Notes: generated by a model from the sequence alone, not told the origin. A stretch of 64,000 nt of DNA from Falsiruegeria mediterranea M17 (GCF_900302455.1 NZ_ONZG01000009.1:165486-229485); one strand, 5' to 3'. Positions 35,197 to 45,953 are shown, numbered from the stretch's first letter. Numbers and translations: made by a program.

Positions 35197-35660
35197 ACCT
35201 TGGCTTTCTTGGGTTTGAACGGCGCCATACCCGCGCGCGCCAACTCATCGGCGCGTTCGTTTTCAAGGTGGCCTGCGTGGCCTTTGACCCACTCCCAGGT
35301 GACATCATGGCGTTGTTGCGCCTCATCAATGCGTTGCCACAGGTCGACGTTTTTCACGGGCTTTTTCGAGGCGGTCTTCCAGCCGTTTTTCTTCCAGCCA
35401 AAGATCCATCCTGTGACACCATTTTTGACATAAGCGCTGTCGGTGACGACGGTGATCTTCGATGGCCGCTCTAGCGCTTCAAGCGCGTTGATTGCGGCCA
35501 GCAGCTCCATGCGGTTGTTGGTGGTTTCGCCTTCGCCGCCCTTCAGTTCGCGTTCCTTGACAACCGTCTCACCATCCATCGCACGCAAGAGCGCACCCCA
35601 GCCGCCTGGACCGGGGTTGCCCGAGCACGCTCCATCCGTATAGGCAAAAAGTTCAGGCAT
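35193..35660 (-). CDS. rnhA: Ribonuclease HI
   Basis: A 155-residue enzyme that cleaves RNA in RNA:DNA hybrids. The catalytic set Asp9 ([11 protein letters not shown]), Glu52 ([10 protein letters not shown]), Asp74 (VVTDSAYV) and Asp138 (NERADELA) is intact, and a basic handle ([15 protein letters not shown]) is visible at 90-104. Overlaps its neighbours on both sides (8 and 4 bases), consistent with translational coupling. Confidence 0.97.
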   Translation of the reverse strand: MPELFAYTDGACSGNPGPGGWGALLRAMDGETVVKERELKGGEGETTNNRMELLAAINALEALERPSKITVVTDSAYVKNGVTGWIFGWKKNGWKTASKKPVKNVDLWQRIDEAQQRHDVTWEWVKGHAGHLENERADELARAGMAPFKPKKAKV

Positions 35661-36246
35661 GTGCAGTCACCGTGATCCAATCAGATGCCGTGCCGTCCAG
35701 TCCGACGCCGTTGCCAAGGCGATGGGCGTCAATGACAAACCCGGCCTCGGTCAAGAGCTGTTCCAGCTCGACTTGTGTGTAGTAAGTGTAAAGGCGCCCG
35801 ATCTTGTCGCGCGCTTCACCGGTTCCCAGTTTGAGGCCGATGTGAAATCGCCCACCTGGTTTGAGGGCGGAATGCAAGGCGCTCAGGTGTCGGGGCATGT
35901 CCGCGCGCGGGGTGTGGAGCAGGCTGAAATTGGCCCAAATCCCATCATAGATTGCCTCGCCCGCGATCTCATCGAACGTTGCTTGCCAGGCGGTCACGCC
36001 GGGATGTTTGTCCGCCATCTCGACCATGGAGGCCGAGGCATCGGTTGCGTCAACTGTAAGTCCTGCGGCTGCCATCACGGCGGCCGAGGCGCCGGGGCCG
36101 CAGCCCAGATCCAGAACTCGCCCGCCTTGGGCGCAGGTTTCAATGAACTGAGCCAATAGTACATCGGCCTGGTTCACGTCATCGGTGCGCTCGGCGTATT
36201 CGCCTGCTTTTGCGTCATAGACGCGTATGGTTTCAGGATCGCTCAC
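35653..36246 (-). CDS. SAM-dependent methyltransferase
   Basis: A 197-residue class I methyltransferase. [17 protein letters not shown] (motif I), [10 protein letters not shown] (motif post-I) and [12 protein letters not shown] strands are visible. The start is GTG 36246, which overlaps the upstream stop as GTGA; the longer frame to 36432 is not supported. Substrate unknown. It sits between DUF3429 and rnhA in an operon of overlapping genes. Confidence 0.88.
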   Translation of the reverse strand: MSDPETIRVYDAKAGEYAERTDDVNQADVLLAQFIETCAQGGRVLDLGCGPGASAAVMAAAGLTVDATDASASMVEMADKHPGVTAWQATFDEIAGEAIYDGIWANFSLLHTPRADMPRHLSALHSALKPGGRFHIGLKLGTGEARDKIGRLYTYYTQVELEQLLTEAGFVIDAHRLGNGVGLDGTASDWITVTAHA

Positions 36247-36701
36247 AGCAGCACTCCAACCGCAAGGCAAGCCACGACGATCGTGGTCAGCAGGATACGC
36301 AAGGACATCCACCACGCAGGGGTCACGCCCCAACGGGAGAATGCAGCATCCAATAGCAGCAACCCCAGAAACCCAAAGATCAGGTTGGTGGCCGCACCAA
36401 CAGGACCACCGCCTGTCATGAAGAACGCCCACAGCGCCGGGATCACTGACAGGACGTAACCGGTGGCAGCTTGCGCGCCTTCAACCTTAGTGGCAAAGCC
36501 CCACAGGACGCCTGACATAAAGCTCAGGATGATCGCGCCATAGAAGACCTGGATATATGGCCCGACAAAGCGTGGACCAAGTGCCGAAACACCCCAGTCC
36601 TGCAAGGCTGGGCTGAGATAGGTCAGGGCGCCCCAGACAAAGGGTATCAGACCAGCCAGACCCAAAATCAGCGGTGCGGCAGGGATACGCGTCATGCGCA
36701 C
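36243..36701 (-). CDS. DUF3429 family membrane protein
   Basis: A 152-residue inner-membrane protein with four to five hydrophobic helices; GLIPFVWGALTYL and LSFMSGVLWGFATKVEG are features of the DUF3429 family, whose function is not known. It starts at 36701 (or the ATG at 36695) 83 bases after ispH and is likely in the same transcript. Confidence 0.85.
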   Translation of the reverse strand: MRMTRIPAAPLILGLAGLIPFVWGALTYLSPALQDWGVSALGPRFVGPYIQVFYGAIILSFMSGVLWGFATKVEGAQAATGYVLSVIPALWAFFMTGGGPVGAATNLIFGFLGLLLLDAAFSRWGVTPAWWMSLRILLTTIVVACLAVGVLL

Positions 36702-36784
36702 ACCATTGCAGTTCGGTCCGCGCGTGCGATGCAGGATGCACTCAATAAAAGCAGCTTTGATGTCAATTCGGCGCTCCCTTCAGA

Positions 36785-37729
36785 TTATGTCCGCAGAACG
36801 CGGGGCACTTTGAATTCGACGTTTTCAACAGCGGTTTCGATGGTTTCGACAGTCACATCAAACCTGTCACGGAAAGCTTCGATTACTTCGTTCACAAGTA
36901 GTTCGGGCGCCGAGGCACCGGCCGTAATTCCGACCGAAGTGATACCCTCTAGCGCGCGCCAATCGATGTTCTCGGCACGCATTACGAGCTGGGCATAGTT
37001 GCAACCCGCCTTTGAGCCAACCTCGACCAAGCGGCGCGAATTTGACGAATTGGGCGCACCCACAACAAGCATGGCATCCACCTTGGGCGCGATGGCCTTG
37101 ACTGCTTCTTGCCGGTTGGTGGTGGCGTAGCAGATATCTTCCTTGTGGGGGCCGACGATCTTGGGGAAACGTGCTTGTAGGGACGCGACGATGTCTTTGG
37201 TGTCGTCGACACTGAGCGTCGTTTGCGTCACATAGGCGATGTTGTCCGGATCGCGCACTGGCACGGTGGTCACGTCGTCGACGGTTTCCACCAGTAACAC
37301 CTCTCCCTCTGGAAGTTGCCCCATGGTGCCGATGGTTTCGGGGTGGCCCTTGTGGCCAATCATGATCATCTGCAGACCCGCCTCGGAATGGCGCTGTGCT
37401 TCGACATGCACCTTGCTGACCAACGGGCAGGTGGCGTCGACATAGACCATGTTGCGGCGGGTGGCCTCCGCCGGGACGGATTTTGCCACGCCGTGCGCGG
37501 AAAAGATCACCGGGCGGTCGTCGGGGCAATCGTCCAATTCTTCGACAAAGACGGCGCCTTTGTCGCGCAGCCCGTCGACCACGAATTTGTTGTGTACGAT
37601 TTCATGGCGGACATAGACGGGCGCACCCCATTTCTCGAGCGCCATTTCCACGATCTTGATGGCGCGATCGACACCGGCACAAAACCCGCGTGGTGCGGCC
37701 AGGTACAAAGTGAGGGGCTGTTTGCTCAT
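36785..37729 (-). CDS. ispH: 4-hydroxy-3-methylbut-2-enyl diphosphate reductase
   Basis: A 314-residue iron-sulfur enzyme, last step of the MEP isoprenoid pathway, giving IPP and DMAPP. The cluster-binding cysteines are Cys17 (RGFCAGV), the Cys of [11 protein letters not shown] and the Cys of [22 protein letters not shown] and the SNS motif (SSNSRR) are also conserved. It heads a minus-strand run with DUF3429, methyltransferase, rnhA and TRIC channel. Confidence 0.97.
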   Translation of the reverse strand: MSKQPLTLYLAAPRGFCAGVDRAIKIVEMALEKWGAPVYVRHEIVHNKFVVDGLRDKGAVFVEELDDCPDDRPVIFSAHGVAKSVPAEATRRNMVYVDATCPLVSKVHVEAQRHSEAGLQMIMIGHKGHPETIGTMGQLPEGEVLLVETVDDVTTVPVRDPDNIAYVTQTTLSVDDTKDIVASLQARFPKIVGPHKEDICYATTNRQEAVKAIAPKVDAMLVVGAPNSSNSRRLVEVGSKAGCNYAQLVMRAENIDWRALEGITSVGITAGASAPELLVNEVIEAFRDRFDVTVETIETAVENVEFKVPRVLRT

Positions 37730-37905
37730 GTTGGCGTCTCCTTGCGGGCGACTGGTAAGGCTTTGCTGACGTCAGGTCCAGTGCGGGATGTTGTCACGAA
37801 TCTGACATGGGCGCCTTGTATCACCTAGGCATAGAGTGACCTGGGTATAGTTCAACGAACTTGCGAGGCCTTTTTCGGCCATGTGGGTGAGTGATGCATA
37901 GATTT

Positions 37906-37940
37906 AAAAAGACCCCGATCCGCAAGGATCGGGGTCTTTA
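37906..37940 (-). terminator. Strong, near-symmetric intrinsic terminator after the NYN gene
   Basis: AAAAAGACCCCGATC (37906-37920), a six-base loop, GATCGGGGTCTTTA (37927-37940). The 10-bp stem with A/T runs on both sides could work in either direction; the NYN gene ends 61 bases away. Confidence 0.9.
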
Positions 37941-38001
37941 TTCTGACGACGCTTGGGGGCAGTGTCCGGCACACCCAATCACCAAAGGCGCGGTGCCGTG
38001 C

Positions 38002-38577
38002 TTATTGCCCGGCTGCGGCAGCGACGCTGCGCGGTTCCATCGGCATTTCGCGCGGCGGACGTCCGATGACGTCACGCAGTTCTTCGAGCTCGATGAAGTT
38101 GTCGGCCTGGCGGCGCAGTTCGTCCGAGATCATTGGCGGCTGACTGCGAATGGTCGACACGACCGAAACGCGCACACCTTGGCGCTGCAGGCTGGCCACC
38201 AGCGGGCGGAAGTCGCCGTCGCCGGAAAACAGCACGATGTGGTCAACGCGGGGCGCAAGCTCCATGGCGTCGACCGTCAGTTCGATGTCCATGTTTCCCT
38301 TGACCTTACGACGGCCCATGCTGTCGGTGTATTCCTTCGCGGGCTTTGTCACCATGGTGAAGCCGTTGTAGTGGAGCCAATCAACGAGGGGGCGGATTGG
38401 CGAGTATTCGTCATTTTCCAGGAGCGCTGTGTAGTAAAAAGCACGAAGCATCTTGCCGCGGCGCATGAACTCTTGGCGCAGCAGTTTGTAGTCGATATCG
38501 AAGCCTAGTGCTTTGGCGGCGGCGTAAAGATTCGAACCGTCGATGAACAGCGCTAGCCGTTCGTCTTTGTAAAACAT
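38002..38577 (-). CDS. NYN domain protein (LabA/DUF88-like PIN nuclease)
   Basis: A 191-residue protein of the NYN group. Conserved acids are seen in FIDGSNLY (the Asp at the start), the DIELTVDAMELA block and the FSGDGDFRPLV block, as in the PIN-like nucleases that cleave RNA. The last 20 residues are a Pro/Ala-rich tail. It is divergent from folK and ends before a strong terminator. RNA substrate unknown. Confidence 0.9.
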   Translation of the reverse strand: MFYKDERLALFIDGSNLYAAAKALGFDIDYKLLRQEFMRRGKMLRAFYYTALLENDEYSPIRPLVDWLHYNGFTMVTKPAKEYTDSMGRRKVKGNMDIELTVDAMELAPRVDHIVLFSGDGDFRPLVASLQRQGVRVSVVSTIRSQPPMISDELRRQADNFIELEELRDVIGRPPREMPMEPRSVAAAAGQ

Positions 38578-38707
38578 AAATATGTCCTTCCGGTATAATC
38601 CATTCGCCTGTTGTCCGTGAGTGAGTGCTTAAATCGGCGAAATGGTGCCTTTAACTTAGGAGAATTCGCGTGTTCCGCAAGTATGATATCTTTATTTGCA
38701 GGGGTCA

Positions 38708-39280
38708 ATGTTGACACAATCTCGGTCAAAAGCGGTTATTGCGTTGGGCGGAAACCTACCTTTTCAAGGAGACGACCCTAAGGTGACCTTGCGGCAGGCG
38801 GTCGATCGTGCCGCAAAAACTGGATTGGTGATTCGCGAAATTAGCCGATTTTACCGAACCCCCTGTTTCCCGCCCGGGGCTGGTCCAGACTATGTCAACG
38901 CGGCGGTTCGCGTCGAAACCGAATTGTCTCCGGCCGGGCTTTTGCAGCTGTTGCATGACGTCGAACATGAGTTCGGTCGCGCACGCGCGCAACGGTGGGG
39001 GATGCGGACACTGGATTTGGACATTCTACTATTCGATGATCTCGTGCTGCCAAATCTGGAGGTGTTCGAACGGTGGCACGGCCTGCCGCTTGAGGAGCAG
39101 GTCCGTGCGACGCCTGAGCAATTGATCCTGCCGCATCCGCGTTTGCAGGATCGGGCTTTTGCTTTGATTCCCGCACGCGATGTCGCTCCGCATTGGGCCC
39201 ATCCGGTGAGTGGCAAGACTATCGAGCAAATGTGTGCAGAATTACCCGAAGATGCTGTTGTCGAAGTAGAGGCGTTATAA
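38708..39280 (+). CDS. folK: 2-amino-4-hydroxy-6-hydroxymethyldihydropteridine pyrophosphokinase
   Basis: A 190-residue enzyme of folate synthesis. The family signature [12 protein letters not shown] (magnesium Asp pair), the IALGGNLPF start and the [15 protein letters not shown] block are present, so it should be active. The start is ATG 38708; a TTG at 38696 is also in frame. It is divergent from the NYN gene, with no folate neighbours here. Confidence 0.95.
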   Translation: MLTQSRSKAVIALGGNLPFQGDDPKVTLRQAVDRAAKTGLVIREISRFYRTPCFPPGAGPDYVNAAVRVETELSPAGLLQLLHDVEHEFGRARAQRWGMRTLDLDILLFDDLVLPNLEVFERWHGLPLEEQVRATPEQLILPHPRLQDRAFALIPARDVAPHWAHPVSGKTIEQMCAELPEDAVVEVEAL

Positions 39281-39306
39281 GCCGCGCCAGCTGTGTCGAT
39301 TCCCGC

Positions 39307-39335
39307 TTGTCAAGCAGGGGATTCGCGCTTACATA
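39307..39335 (+). promoter_or_regulatory. Candidate rpoZ promoter
   Basis: TTGTCA (39307-39312), 17 bases, TACATA (39330-39335), with the start of transcription expected near 39342 and the rpoZ ATG at 39375. It is the best sigma-70-like promoter I noticed in the window. Confidence 0.5.
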
Positions 39336-39374
39336 CACCCCTTCTGGACAAGGTTTCACTTTGGAGATTGCCCA

Positions 39375-39728
39375 ATGGCCCGCGTGACGGTTGAAGACTG
39401 CGTAGACAAGGTACCGAACCGGTTTGAACTGGTTATGCTTGCCGCACATCGTGCGCGCGAGATTTCTGCGGGTGCGCCAATCACCGTGGATCGCGACAAC
39501 GACAAGAACCCTGTCGTGTCGCTGCGCGAAATCGCTGACGAAACCCAGAGTGCTGCAGACCTGCGCGAGCGCCTGATCGAGAGCAATCAATCTCAGATCG
39601 AGGTGGACGAGCCGGAAGAAGACCAAATGGCTCTTCTGATGGGTGCGGATTCCGACAAGCCGGCCGAGGACGACATGTCCGAAGAAAAGCTGCTGCGTGC
39701 ATTGATGGAAGCACAAGGCCAAGGCTAA
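39375..39728 (+). CDS. rpoZ: RNA polymerase omega subunit
   Basis: A 117-residue subunit that helps assemble RNA polymerase and in many bacteria carries a ppGpp site. The conserved MARVTVEDC start, [15 protein letters not shown], and VVSLREIAD are clear. The C-terminal tail is acidic (EVDEPEEDQ), typical for alphaproteobacteria. The ppGpp synthetase gene rsh begins 27 bases after it, a long-known linkage. Confidence 0.97.
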   Translation: MARVTVEDCVDKVPNRFELVMLAAHRAREISAGAPITVDRDNDKNPVVSLREIADETQSAADLRERLIESNQSQIEVDEPEEDQMALLMGADSDKPAEDDMSEEKLLRALMEAQGQG

Positions 39729-39755
39729 ACCGCCGCGAAAGGATGCGGACCGGAC

Positions 39756-41888
39756 ATGATTGCAGCCGAAGATCTGATTGCGCTGGTCCGCAACTACAAT
39801 CCAAAAACGAATGCCGAGCGCCTCACCGATGCCTATGACTTTGGCGCGGAGATGCATGACGGGCAGTTCCGCCATTCCGGCGAACCCTACTTTACGCACC
39901 CTGTCGCTGTTGCCGCCATATTGACCGAGCAACGGCTGGACGATGCGACCATCATCACAGCCCTGCTGCACGATACGATCGAGGACACCAAGGCGTCTTA
40001 TGGCGAGGTGGCGAAACGCTATGGCGACGAGGTCGCGATGCTGGTGGATGGTGTCACCAAGCTGACCAACCTCCAACTGTCGAGCCGCGAAACCAAACAG
40101 GCCGAAAACTTTCGCAAGCTGTTCATGGCCATGTCCAAGGACCTGCGCGTCATCCTGGTCAAACTGGCTGACCGTCTGCACAACATGCGCACGATCAAGG
40201 CGATGCGCCCGGAAAAGCAGGTGGTCAAGGCGCGCGAAACCATGGACATCTACGCGCCGCTGGCTGGCCGCATGGGCATGCAATGGATGCGCGAAGAGCT
40301 TGAGGATCTGGCGTTCCGTGTTCTGAACCCTGAAGGGCGTCAATCGATCATCCGCCGCTTCATCACCTTGCAGCGCGAAACTGGTGACGTGATCCACCGT
40401 ATCACCGGCGACATGCGCTACGAGCTGGAGAAGGCCGGGATCGAGGCCGAGGTGTTTGGCCGCGCCAAGAAACCCTATTCGATCTGGCGCAAGATGCAGG
40501 AGAAAGAGCAGGGGTTCTCGCGCCTTTCAGATATCTACGGGTTCCGGATCATCACGCAGTCCGAAGAAGACTGCTATCGCACATTGGGGGCGATCCATCA
40601 GCGATGGCGCGCGGTTCCGGGGCGGTTCAAGGATTACATCAGCCAGCCCAAGTCGAACGGCTATCGGTCGATCCACACCACGGTGTCGGGGCGCGATGGC
40701 AAACGGGTCGAGGTGCAGATCCGGACCCGCCAGATGCACGACGTGGCCGAAACGGGTGTTGCGGCGCATTGGTCGTACCGGGACGGCGTACGCACTCAGA
40801 ACCCCTTTGCCGTGGACCCGGCCAAGTGGATTGCAAACCTGACCGAGCAGTTCGACAGCGAAGAAGATCACGAGGATTTCCTCGAAGCCGTCAAACTTGA
40901 GATGTATTCTGACCAGGTGTTCTGCTTCTCGCCGAAGGGTGATGTGGTCAAGCTGCCGCGCGGGGCAACGCCGTTGGACTATGCCTATGCCATCCACACA
41001 CGGATCGGGCATGCCTGTGTAGGGGCCAAGGTGGACGGTATTCGCGTGCCGTTGTGGACGCGTTTGAAAAACGGACAATCGGTCGAGATCATCACCGCTG
41101 AAGGTCAGACGCCGCAGGTGACCTGGTTGGACATCGCGGTTACTGGTAAGGCGCGCACCGCCATCCGCCGTGCTCTGCGTGAGGTGGATCGCGAACGCTT
41201 CATCAAATTGGGGCAAGAGCTGGCGCGCTCGGCGTTCGAGCATGTACAGCGCAAATCGACGGACAAGGCGCTAGATACTGCGGCCAAGAACCTGCGCCTG
41301 AAAAATCGCGATGAGTTGCTTGCGCGCCTTGGAAGTGCCGAGCTGACGGCGCACGACGTGGTTCAGGCGGTCTATCCGGAATTGGCGCCGGACGAGGGCG
41401 ATGCAATCCCGTTGCGCCGCGCCGTGATCGGTCTGGAACCGGGGCAGAGCTTTGAGCGCGCGCCGTGTTGTCAGCCGCTGCCGGGTGAGCGCATCCTGGG
41501 CATCACATATCGCGGTAAGGGCGTCGTCGTGCATTCCATCGATTGCGACCGGCTCAGTGAGTTCGAGGATCAGACCGAGCGCTGGGTCGATTTGCATTGG
41601 CATGCGGGAACCCACCCGGCCGTCTATGGAACAACTCTTGATTTGACGATTGGCAACGACGCCGGTGTCCTGGGACGCATTTGCACATTGATTGGCGAGA
41701 AAAAGGCAAATATCTCGAACCTGGAAATTGTAGACAGGAAACCGGACTTTTACCGATTGATGGTCAACGCAGAGCTGCGGGATGTTGAACAGCTGCATTC
41801 TTTGATGTTGATGCTCGAAGCGGAAAGCGACGTGGCCGCTGTTGAACGGTTTCGCGAGAAAAACCCGGGGAAACCCGGGTCCAGCTAA
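39756..41888 (+). CDS. rsh: Bifunctional (p)ppGpp synthetase/hydrolase
   Basis: A 710-residue RelA/SpoT homologue. HD hydrolase domain with His48 (FTHPV) and His72-Asp73 (LLHDTIEDT); synthetase domain near 245-360 with KDYISQPKSNGYRSIHT; TGS domain near 390-450; a helical and conserved-Cys region near 560-580; ACT domain near 635-705. Both catalytic domains are intact. It lies with rpoZ, whose product is in the same regulatory pathway. Confidence 0.97.
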   Translation: MIAAEDLIALVRNYNPKTNAERLTDAYDFGAEMHDGQFRHSGEPYFTHPVAVAAILTEQRLDDATIITALLHDTIEDTKASYGEVAKRYGDEVAMLVDGVTKLTNLQLSSRETKQAENFRKLFMAMSKDLRVILVKLADRLHNMRTIKAMRPEKQVVKARETMDIYAPLAGRMGMQWMREELEDLAFRVLNPEGRQSIIRRFITLQRETGDVIHRITGDMRYELEKAGIEAEVFGRAKKPYSIWRKMQEKEQGFSRLSDIYGFRIITQSEEDCYRTLGAIHQRWRAVPGRFKDYISQPKSNGYRSIHTTVSGRDGKRVEVQIRTRQMHDVAETGVAAHWSYRDGVRTQNPFAVDPAKWIANLTEQFDSEEDHEDFLEAVKLEMYSDQVFCFSPKGDVVKLPRGATPLDYAYAIHTRIGHACVGAKVDGIRVPLWTRLKNGQSVEIITAEGQTPQVTWLDIAVTGKARTAIRRALREVDRERFIKLGQELARSAFEHVQRKSTDKALDTAAKNLRLKNRDELLARLGSAELTAHDVVQAVYPELAPDEGDAIPLRRAVIGLEPGQSFERAPCCQPLPGERILGITYRGKGVVVHSIDCDRLSEFEDQTERWVDLHWHAGTHPAVYGTTLDLTIGNDAGVLGRICTLIGEKKANISNLEIVDRKPDFYRLMVNAELRDVEQLHSLMLMLEAESDVAAVERFREKNPGKPGSS

Positions 41889-41918
41889 AGCCGATTTGGC
41901 ACGGAAAGGAACACGCGG

Positions 41919-42575
41919 GTGGTATTCAAACGCCGAGACCGACGCACGCCAGTGCAGATCGCCTCGGAATTCGTGTATCCACGTGGCGGTTGGACCCGAG
42001 CCTTTCATTACGTCAAGCACCGTGTGCGCCGCCTGCCGGATTCGCCTGAACGCATCGCACGTGGAATTGGGGCAGGGGTGTTTGCCGCATTTACCCCGTT
42101 TTACGGGATCCATTTTTTTATTGCCGCGCTTGGTGCTCGGTTGATCAATGGCAACATCCTGGCCGCGCTCAGCGGGACGTTTTTTGGCAACCCGCTGACC
42201 TACGTGCCCATCGGCGTCATCTGCCTGCAGTCAGGGCATTTCCTGTTGGGAACCGAATTTGACGAGGGCGACAAACGCAGCTTTCTGGGCAAGTTCGCGG
42301 ATGCGGCGGGGGATCTCAAGGACAACACCATCGCGCTGTTCACAAGTCGCGAGGCGGATTGGCACGACTTGGGTGTTTTCTATGATGAGGTGTTTTATCC
42401 CTACATGATCGGGGGGATCATTCCGGGGTTGGTGGCCGGTGCCATCTGTTATTACCTCAGCGTGCCGGTAATACGGGCCTATCAGCAACGGCGCCGGGCC
42501 AAGATCAAGGCCAAGTTCGACGCCATCCGCAAAAAAGCCGAAGCCGAGGCTGACCCGCTATCCAAAGCGGACTAG
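41919..42575 (+). CDS. DUF2062 family membrane protein
   Basis: A 218-residue protein. The DUF2062 core (about 40-185) has the block GVFAAFTPFYGIHFFIAALGARL, then FFGNPLTYVPI, with helices at about 50-72, 85-105 and 155-175. The start is GTG 41919 after GGAAAGGAAC. Family function is not established. It stands between rsh and pdxJ in the same direction. Confidence 0.9.
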   Translation: MVFKRRDRRTPVQIASEFVYPRGGWTRAFHYVKHRVRRLPDSPERIARGIGAGVFAAFTPFYGIHFFIAALGARLINGNILAALSGTFFGNPLTYVPIGVICLQSGHFLLGTEFDEGDKRSFLGKFADAAGDLKDNTIALFTSREADWHDLGVFYDEVFYPYMIGGIIPGLVAGAICYYLSVPVIRAYQQRRRAKIKAKFDAIRKKAEAEADPLSKAD

Positions 42576-42608
42576 GCTCTGGCCGAATTGAACAAGAGGA
42601 AGCGAAGC

Positions 42609-43355
42609 ATGTCGGGCAACAAACTGCGCCTTGGTGTGAACATCGACCACGTCGCCACAGTGCGCAATGCACGGGGTGGGGCCTACCCTGACCCGCTGCG
42701 TGCGGCCAAACTGGCTGAAGAGGCCGGCGCTGATGGTATCACAGCGCATCTGCGCGAAGATCGCCGCCATATCTCGGACGCCGACATTGACGGGTTGATG
42801 GAGGTTCTGTCGGTTCCACTGAATTTCGAGATGGCCGCGACCGAAGAAATGCAGAAGATTGCATTGCGTCACAAACCTCATGCGGTGTGCATTGTCCCGG
42901 AAAAGCGCGAAGAGCGCACTACCGAAGGCGGGCTGGAGGTCGCGCGCGAGGAAAATCGCTTGGCACACTACATCGCGCCGCTGCGCGAGGCGGGCTGCCG
43001 GGTGTCGATCTTTATCGCCGCCGACCGTGCCCAGATCGAAGCGGCCCATCGGATCGGCGCTGAGGTGATCGAGCTTCACACGGGCGCCTATTGCGACGCC
43101 CACGCCGAGGAGCGTTTTGAAGAGCGTGACCGCGAGTTGGAAAGCCTACGCGAGATGTCGGCCTTTGCCAATTCACTGGGGTTGGAAGTGCATGCAGGCC
43201 ACGGGCTGAGTTATGAGACGGTCAAGCCGATTGCAGCATTTCCCGAGGTGATGGAGCTCAATATCGGCCATTTCCTGATTGGCGAAGCCATCTTTCGGGG
43301 AATGACACCCGCGATACATGAAATGCGCCGCCTGATGGATGAGGCGCGCGCATGA
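42609..43355 (+). CDS. pdxJ: Pyridoxine 5'-phosphate synthase
   Basis: A 248-residue TIM barrel that condenses 1-deoxy-D-xylulose 5-phosphate with 3-amino-2-oxopropyl phosphate to make vitamin B6. The first strand LGVNIDHVATVRNARGG, the HLREDRRHI block and the ELHTGAYCDA block are typical, and active-site residues are intact. The start is ATG 42609 after GAGGAAGCG. It overlaps the LysE-type gene by 4 bases. Confidence 0.97.
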   Translation: MSGNKLRLGVNIDHVATVRNARGGAYPDPLRAAKLAEEAGADGITAHLREDRRHISDADIDGLMEVLSVPLNFEMAATEEMQKIALRHKPHAVCIVPEKREERTTEGGLEVAREENRLAHYIAPLREAGCRVSIFIAADRAQIEAAHRIGAEVIELHTGAYCDAHAEERFEERDRELESLREMSAFANSLGLEVHAGHGLSYETVKPIAAFPEVMELNIGHFLIGEAIFRGMTPAIHEMRRLMDEARA

Positions 43356-43975
43356 TCACGCCGGGGTTCGTCGCGATCTGGATTGCCTGGTTGCTGGCGG
43401 GCGGCTCACCGGGCCCCGCCACCATGGGCATTGCCGGGACCGCGATGACGGAAGGGCGCCGGGCTGGTTTGGCCTTTGCGCTTGGCATCTGCGCGGGATC
43501 GGCTGCGTGGGGCATTGCGGCAGCTCTGGGGTTGTCCGCGATCATGCTGGCCAATGTCTGGGTGTTTGAGGTGATCCGCTATGTCGGAGTTGCCTATTTG
43601 GGGTGGTTGGCAATCAAGGCGTTGCTGCGGGCGTTGCGATCAGACGAGGTCGCCCTTGGCAATCCGGTGACAGGCCCGCTTGGCACGATCTTTGCCAAAG
43701 GCGCGGCGATCCACCTGACCAACCCCAAGGCGATCCTGAGCTGGGGATCAATCTATGCCATCGTGGCCCCCAATGACGCTAGCCTTGCCATGCTTCTGGG
43801 GTACTTCGGAATGCTATATGCGGGATCGCTGCTGATTTTCATCGGCTATGCATTTCTGTTCTCGTCCGCGCGCATGGTCAGCGGCTATCGCCGCGCACGG
43901 CGTTGGTTTGATCTGGCCTTTGCCGGGTTCTTCGGGTTGGCGAGCTACAAAATCCTTACGGTCCGGTTGTCATGA
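43352..43975 (+). CDS. LysE family exporter
   Basis: A 207-residue inner-membrane protein with six hydrophobic helices. The N-terminal [15 protein letters not shown] signature with the G-x-SPGP turn is typical of the LysE/RhtB amino-acid export family, followed by FLNPKAI-like [11 protein letters not shown]. Substrate unknown. It is embedded by 4-base overlaps between pdxJ and acpS. Confidence 0.9.
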   Translation: MITPGFVAIWIAWLLAGGSPGPATMGIAGTAMTEGRRAGLAFALGICAGSAAWGIAAALGLSAIMLANVWVFEVIRYVGVAYLGWLAIKALLRALRSDEVALGNPVTGPLGTIFAKGAAIHLTNPKAILSWGSIYAIVAPNDASLAMLLGYFGMLYAGSLLIFIGYAFLFSSARMVSGYRRARRWFDLAFAGFFGLASYKILTVRLS

Positions 43976-44391
43976 TCCTGGGCATCGGCACCGATCTGGC
44001 AAACATCGAGCGTATCCAGGGCACACTGGATCGGTTCGGCGATCGGTTTCGCAACCGTGTGTTCACAGATATCGAACAGCGCAAGGCTGAACGGCGCCAT
44101 GACACGGCTGGAACCTATGCCAAACGCTGGGCCGCGAAAGAGGCTTGCTCCAAGGCGCTTGGCACTGGCTTGCGTATGGGGATCGCGTGGAAAGACATGG
44201 CCGTTACCAATCTGCGCACCGGGCAGCCGGTGATGCATGTGACCGGCTGGGCCGCTGAGCGTTTGAAAGAGATGACGCCCGAGGGGCACGAGGCCATCAT
44301 TCACGTGACTTTGACCGACGATCACCCTTGGGCGCAGGCCTTTGTGGTGATCGAGGCGCGGCCTGTAGCCGATGCCGCGCGCGAACCTTGA
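43972..44391 (+). CDS. acpS: Holo-[acyl-carrier-protein] synthase
   Basis: A 139-residue phosphopantetheinyl transferase. [13 protein letters not shown] carries the first metal Asp, and [15 protein letters not shown] the Glu and Lys of the WxxKEA motif. It activates acyl carrier protein for fatty acid synthesis. It overlaps the exporter gene, and the stop codon overlaps a possible lepB promoter. Confidence 0.96.
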   Translation: MILGIGTDLANIERIQGTLDRFGDRFRNRVFTDIEQRKAERRHDTAGTYAKRWAAKEACSKALGTGLRMGIAWKDMAVTNLRTGQPVMHVTGWAAERLKEMTPEGHEAIIHVTLTDDHPWAQAFVVIEARPVADAAREP

Positions 44392-44416
44392 CTTACTCTG
44401 ACCCCGCCCGCATGTA
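44388..44416 (+). promoter_or_regulatory. Possible lepB promoter
   Basis: TTGACT (44388-44393) overlaps the acpS stop, then 17 bases and CATGTA (44411-44416). Transcription would begin about 35 bases before the lepB ATG at 44458. Weak -10 match. Confidence 0.35.
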
Positions 44417-44457
44417 GCCCCAAACACTTTATTGGATCGATTGGATCGGAGAACCGA

Positions 44458-45273
44458 ATGGCCACCAAAGCCAAATCAGGAAACGCCATCTTGGAGACGA
44501 TAAAAACCGTCGTCTATGCCCTGCTGATTGCTGGTGTCTTTCGCACGCTGTTTTTTCAACCGTTCTGGATTCCGTCGGGTTCGATGAAGGAAACGCTGCT
44601 GATCGGTGATTTCCTGTTCGTGAACAAGATGGCTTATGGCTATTCCTATGCGTCTTGCCCCAGCCTGATCGTCGATGCCGAAGATATCTGTGGCTGGGCC
44701 AAAGGCGACAATACGCGCATTTGGGGCGGCGAGCCCGAGCGCGGCGATGTGGTGGTGTTCCGTCACCCGGTGTCGGGACGCGACTACATCAAGCGTTTGA
44801 TTGGCCTGCCAGGTGATAAGGTCCAGATTAAGGACGGGTTGCTGTATCTCAACGGCACGGCAGTCAAGGTTGAAGACGATGGCGTGTTCGAAGAGGTCTA
44901 TGCCGAGCAAGGCCCGCAACGCCTGCGCCCGCGCTGTGAGAACGGACCCGTAGGTGAGGGAGGTCAGTGCCAGAAATCGCGCCAGATCGAAACGCTACCC
45001 AATGGGACCAGTCACGCGATCCTGAACATCGGCAACCAGGCGTCGGACCACACTGGCATCTACACGGTGCCCGAGGGTCATTACTTCTTCATGGGGGACA
45101 ACCGCGACAACTCCAGCGACAGCCGCTTGCCGCAGTCGGCTGGTGGTGTGGGATTCGTGCCGTATGAAAACCTGATTGGTCGCGCGGATCGCATCATGTT
45201 CTCGTCCGCCGGCCGGTCGATGCTGTTCTTCTGGACCTGGCGCGGTGATCGCTTCTTCAAGGGGGTCGAGTGA
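44458..45273 (+). CDS. lepB: Signal peptidase I
   Basis: A 271-residue membrane protease that removes signal peptides. A membrane helix lies at residues 14-34, the catalytic Ser42 is in PSGSMKETL, and the Lys112 general base in [24 protein letters not shown] is also present. It is followed by rnc with a 4-base overlap; lepB-rnc-era is a common order. Confidence 0.97.
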   Translation: MATKAKSGNAILETIKTVVYALLIAGVFRTLFFQPFWIPSGSMKETLLIGDFLFVNKMAYGYSYASCPSLIVDAEDICGWAKGDNTRIWGGEPERGDVVVFRHPVSGRDYIKRLIGLPGDKVQIKDGLLYLNGTAVKVEDDGVFEEVYAEQGPQRLRPRCENGPVGEGGQCQKSRQIETLPNGTSHAILNIGNQASDHTGIYTVPEGHYFFMGDNRDNSSDSRLPQSAGGVGFVPYENLIGRADRIMFSSAGRSMLFFWTWRGDRFFKGVE

Positions 45274-45953
45274 AACTTTCGGCCGAAATGAAAGCGTTTC
45301 AAGAGCGGATCGGGCATGAGTTTGCCCGGCCCGAACTGTTGGTGCGCGCGCTGACCCACGGGTCAATCTCTTCCCCCACACGGGGCGACAACCAGCGGTT
45401 GGAGTTTCTCGGTGATCGCGTACTGGGGCTGGTGATGGCCACGGCGCTGCTGGATCACGACAAGAAAGCGACCGAGGGCCAGCTGGCGCCGCGCTTCAAC
45501 GCATTGGTGCGTAAAGAGGCCTGTGCCGATGTCGCGCGCGAGATTGATCTGGGTGTGGTGCTGAAACTTGGTCGATCCGAGATGATGTCGGGTGGTCGCC
45601 GCAAGCAAGCCCTGCTGGGCGACGCGATGGAGGCGGTGATTGCCGCAGTCTACAAGGACGGTGGATTTGACGCGGCGCAGGCAATGATCCTGCGGCTGTG
45701 GGGCAACCGCGTGACGACCGTTGAGGCGGACGCGCGCGACGCCAAGACCTCGCTTCAGGAATGGGCGCAGGCCCGAGGCCAGAAACCGCCCGTGTACGAG
45801 CAGGTGTCCCGGTCGGGGCCAGATCACGCACCGGTCTTTACCATCGTGGCACGCCTACAGGACGGGACCGAGGCCAAGGCCACCGCAGGGGCCAAGCGGC
45901 AGGCGGAACAGGCCGCTGCCAAGGCGCTGCTTGAAGCTTTGGCCAAAGCTTAG
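45270..45953 (+). CDS. rnc: Ribonuclease III
   Basis: A 227-residue double-strand RNase. The catalytic motif [15 protein letters not shown] (Glu45, Asp49) and [15 protein letters not shown] (Asp and Glu) are intact, and the dsRNA-binding domain covers about 155-225 ([12 protein letters not shown] to [10 protein letters not shown]). The start is GTG 45270, which overlaps the lepB stop. It probably takes part in rRNA processing. Confidence 0.97.
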   Translation: MKLSAEMKAFQERIGHEFARPELLVRALTHGSISSPTRGDNQRLEFLGDRVLGLVMATALLDHDKKATEGQLAPRFNALVRKEACADVAREIDLGVVLKLGRSEMMSGGRRKQALLGDAMEAVIAAVYKDGGFDAAQAMILRLWGNRVTTVEADARDAKTSLQEWAQARGQKPPVYEQVSRSGPDHAPVFTIVARLQDGTEAKATAGAKRQAEQAAAKALLEALAKA